Shown here in pieces: positions 1 through 6,423 of a DNA stretch of 7,101 bases. Source of the stretch: an uncultured Peptococcaceae bacterium (GTDB lineage Bacteria; Bacillota; Dehalobacteriia; UBA4068); assembly GCA_947307285.1 (NCBI GenBank), contig CAMZIS010000063.1, forward strand, positions 1-7,101. Reading direction: 5' to 3'. The translations under genes and the position numbers were made by a program. Positions within the stretch are counted from its first letter, which is position 1. Each line of letters starts with the position of its first letter. The notes below the pieces were generated by a model. The model saw only the letters and a program-made list of their open reading frames with translations. It did not search any database and was not told the origin of the DNA.

Positions 1-2
1 GC

Positions 3-905
3 CTGGACTGCAAGGTCTTCATGGTCAAAGTATCCTATGAGCAGAAGCCCTTCCGTCGCGAAGTCATGCGGACCTACGGCGCTTCGGTCACGCCCTCCCC
101 GTCTATGGAGACGAACATCGGACGGAAGATCCTCGCCGAATTTCCCGGGACCAATGGCAGTCTTGGCTGCGCCATTTCCGAAGCAGTGGAAGTGGCTACC
201 AGCAACGATGGTTACCGTTATGTCTTGGGCAGCGTGCTCAACCAGGTGCTGCTGCATCAGTCCATCATCGGCCTGGAAACCAAGGCTGCGCTGGACAAAT
301 ACGACATCAAGCCGGATATGATCATCGGCTGCGCCGGCGGCGGCTCCAACCTGGGCGGTCTGATCTCTCCCTTTATGGGAGAAAAGCTCAGAGGAGAAGC
401 CGATTACCGCATCATCGCCGTGGAGCCTGCGTCCTGCCCCAGCTTCACCAGAGGCAAATACGCCTACGATTTCTGCGATACCGGTAAGGTCTGCCCCCTG
501 GCCAAGATGTATACTTTGGGCAGCGGATTTATGCCCGCTCCCAACCATGCCGGCGGCCTGCGCTATCACGGTATGAGCTCCATCCTGTCTCAGCTTTACG
601 ATGACGGCTATATGGAAGCGGTCTCCGTGCCTCAGACCGAAGTGTTCAAGGCGGCGGAAGAATTCGCTCGTGTGGAAGGCATACTTCCCGCGCCGGAAAG
701 CTCTCACGCCATCAAGGTCGCTCTGGACGAGGCCAAGAAATGCAAGGAGACCGGAGAAGAAAAGACTATCGTTTTCGGCCTCACCGGCACCGGCTATTTC
801 GACCTGGTGGCCTATCAGAAGTTCCATGACGGTTTAATGGACGATTATATCCCGACAGATGAGGAATTGGAAGCCAGCTTCAAGACTTTACCGGCAGTGG
901 AATAA
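3..905 (+). CDS. TrpB2-like tryptophan synthase beta chain (PLP-dependent), 5' end missing
   Basis: This is the C-terminal part (about 300 residues) of a fold-type II pyridoxal-phosphate enzyme of the TrpB2 (TrpB-like) group. The family makes L-tryptophan from indole and serine (or phosphoserine) in the cytoplasm. The frame is open to the left edge (L-D-C-K-V-F precedes the first ATG at 21), so that ATG is probably internal. TrpB2 proteins are usually about 450 aa, so roughly 150 residues are outside, including the region of the PLP-binding lysine. Counting from the ATG at 21, visible marks are the glycine-rich phosphate-binding loop GCAGGGSNLGG (103-113), VEP (134-136), the TrpB2-like GSGFMPAPNHAGGLRYHG (167-184), PAPESSHA (223-230) and GLTGTGYFDL (253-262) near the cofactor ring. 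No trpA or other trp gene lies downstream and a terminator follows directly, so the gene ends its transcript. Family assignment is firm; the exact physiological substrate is inferred. Confidence 0.93.
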   Translation: MDCKVFMVKVSYEQKPFRREVMRTYGASVTPSPSMETNIGRKILAEFPGTNGSLGCAISEAVEVATSNDGYRYVLGSVLNQVLLHQSIIGLETKAALDKYDIKPDMIIGCAGGGSNLGGLISPFMGEKLRGEADYRIIAVEPASCPSFTRGKYAYDFCDTGKVCPLAKMYTLGSGFMPAPNHAGGLRYHGMSSILSQLYDDGYMEAVSVPQTEVFKAAEEFARVEGILPAPESSHAIKVALDEAKKCKETGEEKTIVFGLTGTGYFDLVAYQKFHDGLMDDYIPTDEELEASFKTLPAVE

Positions 906-957
906 GCCTCTTTTCCTGAAATCTGCAACACAAAACGCTTTACTATTAAAAGATAAC

Positions 958-987
958 AAAGAGCTGACCTTGATGGTCAGCTCTTTT
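958..987 (+). terminator. Rho-independent terminator after the TrpB2-like gene
   Basis: A perfect 12-bp stem (958-969 pairs with 975-986) has a 5-nt loop TTGAT, and its right arm runs into TTTT at 984-987. It lies 52 bp after the stop codon at 905. The A-run on the left arm means it could also act weakly on the minus strand, but no minus-strand gene lies to its right that would need it. Confidence 0.88.
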
Positions 988-1043
988 GCCTGTTCCGTCT
1001 GCCTCTGCTTGTTTCGGGCAAAGTTCGATTAGCGGTTTAAAGA

Positions 1044-1072
1044 TTGCAAAAAGCTATATAATATGTTACGAT
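1044..1072 (+). promoter_or_regulatory. Candidate sigma-A type promoter for the macroglobulin-like gene cluster
   Basis: TTGCAA (1044-1049) and TACGAT (1067-1072) are separated by 17 bp in an AT-rich stretch between the terminator and the next gene. Each hexamer matches consensus at 4 of 6 positions. A perfect TATAAT also occurs at 1057-1062, but the bases about 17 bp before it (GGTTTA) are a poor -35. Either choice gives a leader of roughly 70-80 nt before the ATG at 1150. Only motif matching supports this site. Confidence 0.45.
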
Positions 1073-1149
1073 AACTTGTAATATAGCAAGTCTCAGCATA
1101 TTCAATTGGTATTATCTGCCTGTTTAGGACCGGATAAACATAATAGATT

Positions 1150-4100
1150 ATGAACAGAAAATATACAGTTATTATGGTCGTCGCTCTCCTTGCTGTAGTG
1201 GCGGTGAGCGCGGCGCTGATCCTGCACTGGGTCAGGAACATCTCTGAAGACGATATTGCCGGGGCCGTGATGGAAGCCAGCGATATCGACGCCGGCGGCG
1301 TGGCCGTTAACTCGTCCTTTGTCCTGAATTTTGATGACGCCGTCGGGTCGGCCGCTGTGCGCCACTGCCTGGAGGTGGAGCCCGAGATAGAATTGGGCTT
1401 GCATCAGGGAGCCAGCCGTCAGCAGGTTCTGGTAGTCCCGGCCCAACCTTTGGACGAGGATACTTTGTATACGTTCAAGCTGAGTATGGACGATGCCGGT
1501 ATGTGCTGGGCATTCCAAACATCGGCTGACGTAAAAGTTGTATCCTTTACACCGGATGACCGCAGCTCACTGGAGCCGGACGGTCAGATCAGCTTCACGC
1601 TGGATCGTTTGCTTTACGCTGACCTGGGACGCATTTCCGACTATTTCAGCATAACGCCGGAGATCGGAGGCAGTTTTGAACAAGAGGGAAGGATACTCCG
1701 CTTTAAGGCGGATGAAGAGTTTTCTCCCGGCACAGTCTATAATGTTACCCTAAAATCAGGCCTGCCTTTTAACGATACTGCTGTCTCCCTGGCAGATAGC
1801 GTCAGTTTTTCTTTTGAGAGCCGTCCGTCTTCCGCAAACTGGAGCCTTGTCGGCGAAAACCTGTATCTTAGCGGACAACAGCCGCTGTTTCGTATCAAAA
1901 GCGATCCTAACTTCGATCTGCCTGATAAAGCGCAGATACAGCTGTTTTCTTTTAACAAAGACAACTACGTCAGGCTGTTGACCGACATCGTTAAAAACCA
2001 TCCGGCCTGGAGCGAAAGCTTTGCCTGTCTTTCCGACTGCGATACCGCAAGAGGAGCGATGGCTGCTTCCGCCGAGATAACGCTGGGCAGCGGCGGCAGC
2101 TTTACTCTGCCTGACCAGCCGCAGGACGGATGTTATTTGTTGCGGGTAAGCCTGGGCGGCGTCAGTCGTGATCTGCCCTTTATGGTCTCCCGGATGGCGG
2201 CGGCCGTCTTGCCGCATGATGACGATCTGCTTCTATGGCTGCATGAGAGTAAGACCGGAGCCAATATAAACCAGGCTCGGGTAAAGGATGCCATAAGCGG
2301 TAAAACGGCTGTCAGCGACAGCTCCGGCACAGCGCTGCTGGAAGATGTGGGTGATGCCGCGGTTTGCGTGGTCGAGGCCGGGCGCTCCAGCCTTATCTGG
2401 CCCGTATGGCAGTGCGGTCCTGCACAGGACGGTTCCTGGCTGTGGCGCTATCTGTACTTGAGCCAGGAACGCTATGAAAGCGGGGACGAGCTGTATTTCT
2501 GGGGCCTTGTACAGCCCAGGGACGGCTCTGCCTTGGAATACGACCGCGTGACCGTTTATTTGTTCGACGAAGACGGTGAAACTGTATCACGCCAGTTTTG
2601 CGCGCTGGACGGCGGCGTTTTTCATGACAGTATCATCTTACCGCTGCTGCCGGAGGGACTGTATAGGCTGGCCATCTGGCAAAGCGGGCATGAACTGGTG
2701 GGAAAAGATTTTGCTTTAGGCGGCGCTGATCTGCCCGCCGCAGCGACTGCCGCCGAACAGTCAGGGTCCATACTGCTTGATTCTACCGTTTACCATATCG
2801 GTGAGAGCTTTGCCGCTTCTTGTTCCAGCGACGCGGAAGACTATCTCTTCATGATGTCTGACAGCGATCATCTGACCTGGCAGGAGACCCCGTTCGGTCT
2901 TTACGCCGGCGCCTTTCAGCCTCAGAATATGCTGGACAGTTACTGCAGCGCCCTCTGTTATACCAACGGCAGCTATACTTTCAGCGGCAGCGCTCCGCTG
3001 TATCTTGATTACGAAGACCATAGGCTGTCCATAGAGCTGACTTCCGGCGAAGATTACTCCTATTCTTTGCAGGTCAGCGACAGCTCAGGCTCGCCTCTTC
3101 CCGGCACCCAGGTGGCGGTAAGCGTATGCGTCGGAAATGGACTGCAGGTCTCTCCCTGCGACGCGATCTTTCAAGATTACAGCTGCGACGGATTTGGCGA
3201 AAGCGAGGTTTCAGCCTCGCCTGCCTCTGCCGGCACGAAGGGATGCCTCTATTTCGCCGCCTTGAAAACCGACGAAAACGGTAAAGCGGATTTTGATATC
3301 AGCGGGCTTACTTCTTCTGAAGGCTGCTGCTTACTTATACAGGCCATTTATGCCGGCGACCGCATCCTGGCCGGACATGAACAGCAGCAGATCGACCTGC
3401 CGTACGCGATGCCGGACGAGACAAGCGATGACGCTGTTGCCAAACGTGTCTCCGGCTTCAGCGCGCTTCACCTGGATGGCGATGTGTTCTACGGCGAGGG
3501 GGGCGACACCCTGATGATCGCAGCCGGGACGGAGCAGGCGCGGTACCTGTCCCTGTTGGGCAATGCCCTGGCAGGGGAGGACGGCTTGGCAGCAGCCGCG
3601 GCAGCCTGCGTGCTGTCCGGTTTTAGCGGCGGTATGATGGAAGAACTGCTGAGTGGCTGCGGCTTCGATCTGTCCGTTTATCAAGGCTCTGACGGCGCTG
3701 TGAACGAAAGCTTTGAGTCCTCCGTGCTTATGGCGTTGCTGAAGCCGCAGGGGATATCAAGTCACGCTTTGATAAGGTTTTTCAGCGACAGGATAGCTTC
3801 CTGCGATACGGACGACGAATATGCCGCTTGCCTGGCGGCCCTGGCCGCTTTGGGCCGGCCTCAGCTGAACGACGTAAGGATGCTGGCCGAGGACGGACCG
3901 GGCTTTAACGGTCAGTGCTGGTTGGCTGTGGCTGCGGCTATTTGCGGCGATTCGTCAGCGGCCTCTTATATCAAGGATCAGCCTCAAGATGCTCGGGATT
4001 GGGCCGTATACGGACTGGCTTTAGCTTATTGCGGTGAAAGAGAGCAGTCTTTGCAGGCATTGGAAAATGCATCCGCATCTGGCGACTGCTATTTATCGGG

Positions 4101-4416
4101 CTTGTATGATACGGCTGCGGCCGGATTGTTACTGGCTGATCCCGGTTCGCTTACTAACTACCGCCTGCTGCGTCCTTCAGATCCATCCCGGGAAAAGAGT
4201 TATAATATCAGCTATTCTGTGGACGGAGTAGGATATCAGAACTCGTTTACCAGCGACAGCAAGTATCAGCTGCCGCTGAAGGGTTTCGACGGTACGCTGC
4301 GTATTGAAAGCGGCGCCGGCGCCGGCTTCTGTTGCTTCAGCGTTAGCGAAGCGGAGGATGGATACTGGGAAGATAATTATTGGGAAGAAAACTATTGGGA
4401 AGAGGAAGATTGGTAA
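1150..4416 (+). CDS. Membrane-anchored alpha-2-macroglobulin-like protein, reduced, with Ig-like N-terminal domains
   Basis: A 1088-aa protein that I assign to the bacterial alpha-2-macroglobulin (A2M) type of extracytoplasmic proteins. Residues 1-27 (MNRKYT then hydrophobic 7-25) form an uncleaved anchor or signal peptide, with no lipobox cysteine. Residues about 35-125 and 129-225 are two similar Big_5-like beta domains (compare LDEDTLYTFKLS with FSPGTVYNVTLKS). A macroglobulin-like domain spans about 235-345. Residues 350-420 resemble an A2M beta domain (LLLWLHESKTG, then DSSGTALLEDV). Residues 434-510 resemble MG2 (YLYLSQERYESGDELYFWG). More beta domains follow to about 750, then a short helical region at 790-1000 and a YWE-repeat tail at 1071-1088. 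Bacterial A2Ms are usually 1500-1900 aa and many carry a CxEQ thioester; neither holds here, and no pbpC-type partner is visible. The ATG at 1150 has only a weak AGGA 20 nt upstream, but it places the anchor correctly. The A2M relation comes from pattern matching. Known members act as envelope protease traps; this one's role is unproven. Confidence 0.68.
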   Translation: MNRKYTVIMVVALLAVVAVSAALILHWVRNISEDDIAGAVMEASDIDAGGVAVNSSFVLNFDDAVGSAAVRHCLEVEPEIELGLHQGASRQQVLVVPAQPLDEDTLYTFKLSMDDAGMCWAFQTSADVKVVSFTPDDRSSLEPDGQISFTLDRLLYADLGRISDYFSITPEIGGSFEQEGRILRFKADEEFSPGTVYNVTLKSGLPFNDTAVSLADSVSFSFESRPSSANWSLVGENLYLSGQQPLFRIKSDPNFDLPDKAQIQLFSFNKDNYVRLLTDIVKNHPAWSESFACLSDCDTARGAMAASAEITLGSGGSFTLPDQPQDGCYLLRVSLGGVSRDLPFMVSRMAAAVLPHDDDLLLWLHESKTGANINQARVKDAISGKTAVSDSSGTALLEDVGDAAVCVVEAGRSSLIWPVWQCGPAQDGSWLWRYLYLSQERYESGDELYFWGLVQPRDGSALEYDRVTVYLFDEDGETVSRQFCALDGGVFHDSIILPLLPEGLYRLAIWQSGHELVGKDFALGGADLPAAATAAEQSGSILLDSTVYHIGESFAASCSSDAEDYLFMMSDSDHLTWQETPFGLYAGAFQPQNMLDSYCSALCYTNGSYTFSGSAPLYLDYEDHRLSIELTSGEDYSYSLQVSDSSGSPLPGTQVAVSVCVGNGLQVSPCDAIFQDYSCDGFGESEVSASPASAGTKGCLYFAALKTDENGKADFDISGLTSSEGCCLLIQAIYAGDRILAGHEQQQIDLPYAMPDETSDDAVAKRVSGFSALHLDGDVFYGEGGDTLMIAAGTEQARYLSLLGNALAGEDGLAAAAAACVLSGFSGGMMEELLSGCGFDLSVYQGSDGAVNESFESSVLMALLKPQGISSHALIRFFSDRIASCDTDDEYAACLAALAALGRPQLNDVRMLAEDGPGFNGQCWLAVAAAICGDSSAASYIKDQPQDARDWAVYGLALAYCGEREQSLQALENASASGDCYLSGLYDTAAAGLLLADPGSLTNYRLLRPSDPSREKSYNISYSVDGVGYQNSFTSDSKYQLPLKGFDGTLRIESGAGAGFCCFSVSEAEDGYWEDNYWEENYWEEEDW
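4363..4413 (+). repeat. 15-bp tandem repeat encoding the YWE(D/E)N tail of the macroglobulin-like protein
   Basis: Three in-frame 15-bp units (4363-4377, 4378-4392, 4393-4407) encode YWEDN, YWEEN and YWEEE, followed by a partial unit encoding DW at 4408-4413, just before the stop codon. The units differ at synonymous and near-synonymous positions, so this is an ageing duplication kept in frame. The tail holds 4 Trp, 3 Tyr and 8 acidic residues within 17. Confidence 0.9.
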
Positions 4417-4456
4417 GATTCAGGTCTTGACAGGAGGATTTAGGTTTTGACACAGG
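4417..4456 (+). repeat. Imperfect 20-bp direct repeat across the intergenic gap and start codon
   Basis: Copy 1 (4417-4436) and copy 2 (4437-4456) both start GATT(C/T)AGGT(C/T)TTGACA, matching at 14 of their first 16 bases, after which they diverge. The AGGAGG ribosome site straddles the junction and the TTG start of the next gene lies inside copy 2. The two TTGACA strings look like -35 elements, but I find no -10 hexamer at proper spacing after either. Confidence 0.7.
4432..4437 (+). promoter_or_regulatory. Ribosome binding site that decides a TTG start
   Basis: AGGAGG lies 9 nt before the TTG at 4447. No ATG or GTG lies at suitable spacing, and the hydrophobic N-terminus begins right after this codon, so TTG is the supported start of the small membrane protein. 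Confidence 0.8.
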
Positions 4457-4932
4457 TATTATTGCTGGGCGGCATTTGCGTAACCGCATACGGCGTTTTC
4501 CTGACTATCCGCGGTTTGATCCGCGTCTATCGGGATAAGGAAATGAAGATGTTCTGGAGCGTGCTCGGCTTTTTCGTGGCCGCGCCATTGCTGTTGTTCG
4601 TCATTTTGCTTCTGGTCAAGAACTATAATCTATGGACAGTGTTGCCGGTTTTGGTGCTGGGTTTGGGCTGGATATCCATGGGATATCTGTTCGAATCATA
4701 TCTGCGCAAAGAAAAGGCCCGTAAAGCTGACGGCATCAAAAAGATCCTGCCTAAACCGAAACCGGGTCAGATACGCAAAGACCTGATTCTGTTGGCTGTT
4801 GCTTTGATTTTATGGGTTTTAGGCATATTTTGTGTGTTTACTAACGGCACAGTGGAAACGGTCGCTGTTTGTGTTTGTTTTTTCCTGTTCGCCAGCAGTA
4901 TCAGCGACCTGTGGAAATATCGCGGTTTTTGA
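4447..4932 (+). CDS. Small membrane protein of unknown function, five predicted helices
   Basis: I do not recognise this 161-aa protein. It starts with TTG behind a good AGGAGG site, 30 bp after the macroglobulin-like gene. Hydrophobic segments lie at about residues 3-24, 38-58, 63-84, 112-132 and 136-153. They are separated by basic stretches: RGLIRVYRDKEMK (22-34) and a strongly basic loop at 87-111 that contains KKILPKPKPGQIRKD. By the positive-inside rule these basic loops should be cytoplasmic. No catalytic motif, cysteine pair or transporter signature is seen. The close spacing suggests co-transcription with the macroglobulin-like gene, and its product could be a membrane partner of that protein; this rests on position alone. 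The C-terminus (DLWKYRGF) is short and cytosolic or at the membrane surface. Confidence 0.82.
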   Translation: MTQVLLLGGICVTAYGVFLTIRGLIRVYRDKEMKMFWSVLGFFVAAPLLLFVILLLVKNYNLWTVLPVLVLGLGWISMGYLFESYLRKEKARKADGIKKILPKPKPGQIRKDLILLAVALILWVLGIFCVFTNGTVETVAVCVCFFLFASSISDLWKYRGF

Positions 4933-4936
4933 CCGC

Positions 4937-4942
4937 AGGAGG
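4937..4942 (+). promoter_or_regulatory. Ribosome binding site fixing the LUD-domain gene start
   Basis: AGGAGG lies 6 nt before the ATG at 4949. The same frame is open further upstream to an ATG at 4832, but that stretch overlaps the membrane protein gene and reads as non-family sequence, so 4949 is chosen. Confidence 0.85.
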
Positions 4943-4948
4943 AAAAAT

Positions 4949-5560
4949 ATGATTAATGTCGATCTTACCGCCGCTAATCTGTTGAAGAACGGGTTCCATG
5001 TCGTCCGCTGCAAGACAGCTAAAGAGGCGGCTGAATACTGCCTGGCCCAAGCCAAGCCGGGGATGAGCGCCGGCAGCGGCGGTTCCCTGACTCTGCAGCA
5101 ACTGGGCCTGCTGGAAGCGCTGGAAGCCAAAGGAGTAGAAGTCATATATCATTACGGCCATGATCTGACTCCGGCGGAACGGCGTTTCAATATGCGCCGG
5201 GAACTGATGGCCGACATCTATTTCTGCTCGGCCAACGCCATTACGGAGCAGGGCTGGATCTTCAATACCGACGGCGCCGGCAACAGGGTTGCCGCCACTA
5301 TCCTGGGACCGGAAAAAGTCTATATCGTGGCCAGCACTAACAAAATAGTAAGCGATCTGGCTGCGGCTGAGCGTCGTGTGGCGGAGATCGCGCCCTATAA
5401 TTGCCAGCGCCTGCATTTCGATACGCCCTGCGCGCTTACCGGCGTCTGCGAGGATTGCGACAGCCCGGATCGTTCCTGCCGCGTGCAGGTGACGCTGAAG
5501 CGCCCTCCGCGTACGGTGGATATCACTGTGGTTCTGGTTGACGAGAAGCTTGGTGTGTGA
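4949..5560 (+). CDS. LUD-domain protein (LutC/YkgG family, former DUF162)
   Basis: A 203-aa cytoplasmic protein of the LUD family, whose best-known members (LutB, LutC) take part in L-lactate oxidation in Bacillus; many stand-alone members have no known reaction. Family marks include the glycine-rich SAGSGGSLTLQQLGL (40-54), ADIYFCSANAITEQGWIFNT (89-108), DGAGNRVAATILGPEKVYIV (108-127) and STNKIV (129-134). The C-terminal segment 159-178 holds four cysteines (161, 167, 170, 177; spacing C-x5-C-x2-C-x6-C) ending in SPDRSCR. I recall a similar cysteine-rich end in stand-alone clostridial LUD proteins, and it may bind a metal or Fe-S cluster. There is no lutA or lutB here, so a lactate role should not be assumed. 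The gene follows the membrane protein by 16 bp, and its stop is 2 bp before the ATG of the E1-like gene, which implies coupling. Confidence 0.9.
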   Translation: MINVDLTAANLLKNGFHVVRCKTAKEAAEYCLAQAKPGMSAGSGGSLTLQQLGLLEALEAKGVEVIYHYGHDLTPAERRFNMRRELMADIYFCSANAITEQGWIFNTDGAGNRVAATILGPEKVYIVASTNKIVSDLAAAERRVAEIAPYNCQRLHFDTPCALTGVCEDCDSPDRSCRVQVTLKRPPRTVDITVVLVDEKLGV

Positions 5561-5562
5561 GT

Positions 5563-6306
5563 ATGGCACTAAACGAATTATCCCGGGAGATCTATCAACG
5601 GCAGATTCTCCTGCCCGAACTGGGGGAAGAAGGCCAGGAAAAGCTGGCTGCCAGCAGCGTTCTGGTCTGCGGCTGCGGCGGCTTGGGATCGCCGGCCCTG
5701 CTTTATCTGGCCGCCATGGGCATTGGACGCTTGGGGTTGTTGGACGGCGACGTCGTCTCCTATTCGAATCTTAACCGCCAGGTGCTTTACGGCCGCAGCG
5801 ACGTTGGCCGCCGCAAAGCTGAGGCTGCAGCCGAGCGCATACGTTTTCTGAATCCGGATATAAAGCTCGATGTTCATGGGGAATATTTGACCAAAGATAA
5901 CGCTTCTTCGCTGCTTTTCGGCTATGATCTTGCCCTGGATTGCCTGGATAATTTCCCGGCCCGCTTCATTCTGAACGACGCCTGCTTATCTTTGGAGATA
6001 CCGTTCATCCATGGCGGCGTCAATCGCCTGCGGGGACAGACTATGACCGTCATACCAGGACGCACAGCGTGTCTGCGCTGCCTGTTTCCTGGAGGGATCG
6101 AGGACGCTCCCGATACGGACGATAAAGCGATCATCGGCGCCACCGCCGGCGTTATCGCCTCGCTTCAGGTTACGGAAGCGTTCAAGTATCTCACCGGACA
6201 GCCTGTCAACCGCGGTCTGCTGATGTATGACGGAAAAGAGCCCGGCGCACGTTTGCTGGGGCTGGAGCCTGACCCCAACTGCATCTGCCAAGTAAAAAGC
6301 CTGTAA
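5563..6306 (+). CDS. E1-like adenylyltransferase, ThiF/MoeB/HesA family
   Basis: A 247-aa cytoplasmic enzyme of the E1-like family, which activates the C-terminal glycine of a ubiquitin-like sulfur carrier (MoaD, ThiS or similar) as an acyl-adenylate. Numbered from the ATG at 5563: the N-terminal YQRQILLPELG (11-21), the nucleotide loop CGCGGLGSP (36-44), LLDGDVV (59-65), SNLNRQ (68-73) with the arginine finger, K85, DCLDN (126-130) and CLRC (170-173) of the zinc site. The usual second CxxC is here NCICQ (239-243), a CxC. The position that carries the sulfur-transfer cysteine in MoeB or ThiF reads TDDKAIIG (185-192), without cysteine. The start could also be the GTG at 5557, which overlaps the LUD stop; the ATG is preferred because GGTG lies 7 nt upstream of it. 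No carrier protein or molybdenum, thiamine or tungsten cofactor gene is in view, so the partner is unknown. Confidence 0.92.
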   Translation: MALNELSREIYQRQILLPELGEEGQEKLAASSVLVCGCGGLGSPALLYLAAMGIGRLGLLDGDVVSYSNLNRQVLYGRSDVGRRKAEAAAERIRFLNPDIKLDVHGEYLTKDNASSLLFGYDLALDCLDNFPARFILNDACLSLEIPFIHGGVNRLRGQTMTVIPGRTACLRCLFPGGIEDAPDTDDKAIIGATAGVIASLQVTEAFKYLTGQPVNRGLLMYDGKEPGARLLGLEPDPNCICQVKSL

Positions 6307-6330
6307 GCTCATTTCGGCAACGGATATGAA

Positions 6331-6373
6331 AACCGGGATGCAGCAATGGTCGTTCCAGATACTGCTCCCGGTT
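6331..6373. repeat. Long imperfect inverted repeat between convergent genes
   Basis: AACCGGGA (6331-6338) pairs with TCCCGGTT (6366-6373). After a one-base bulge at 6339, GCAG (6340-6343) pairs with CTGC (6362-6365). The 18-nt loop can fold again (TGG/CCA). No U-tract follows on the plus strand. On the minus strand the arm runs into TTTTC, so it may act as a weak second terminator or an RNA 3'-end stabiliser. It lies 24 bp after the E1-like gene. Confidence 0.6.
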
Positions 6374-6380
6374 ACGTGCA

Positions 6381-6416
6381 ATATAAAATAAACAGGCCGG
6401 CTTTGGCGCCGGCCTG
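6381..6416 (-). terminator. Rho-independent terminator of the signal peptidase gene
   Basis: A perfect 9-bp GC-rich stem (6393-6401 with 6408-6416) has a 6-nt loop. Read on the minus strand, it is followed by TTTATTTTATAT (6392-6381), and it starts 7 bp after the signal peptidase stop codon. On the plus strand the trailing sequence is not U-rich, so it would end the E1-like transcript less efficiently. Confidence 0.85.
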
Positions 6417-6423
6417 CTATGCT

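Noticed and set aside
1074..1091. Small hairpin in the leader (ACTTG/CAAGT) as a riboswitch or attenuator
   Set aside because: Only 5 bp with an AT-rich loop; no U-tract or conserved riboswitch pattern.
1102..1518. 138-aa minus-strand open frame over the leader and start of the macroglobulin-like gene
   Set aside because: No motif and no ribosome site; it is antisense to the signal anchor and first beta domain.
4030..4047. CGEREQ as a possible thioester motif in the macroglobulin-like protein
   Set aside because: It does not match the CxEQ spacing and lies very close to the C-terminus, away from the expected start of a thioester domain.
4427..4452. Two TTGACA hexamers as internal -35 promoter elements
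   Set aside because: No acceptable -10 hexamer 16-18 bp downstream of either; they are explained by the direct repeat.
4832..4948. Upstream extension of the LUD-domain frame from an ATG at 4832
   Set aside because: It overlaps the membrane protein gene almost entirely, reads as non-family sequence, and a strong AGGAGG sits right before the ATG at 4949.
4901..5569. 222-aa minus-strand open frame opposite the LUD gene
   Set aside because: It is an antisense shadow of a clearly conserved gene, with no recognisable motif and no ribosome site.
5986..6381. 131-aa minus-strand open frame across the end of the E1-like gene and the hairpin
   Set aside because: It mostly mirrors the E1-like gene and its start lies inside the convergent hairpin region; no independent coding evidence.
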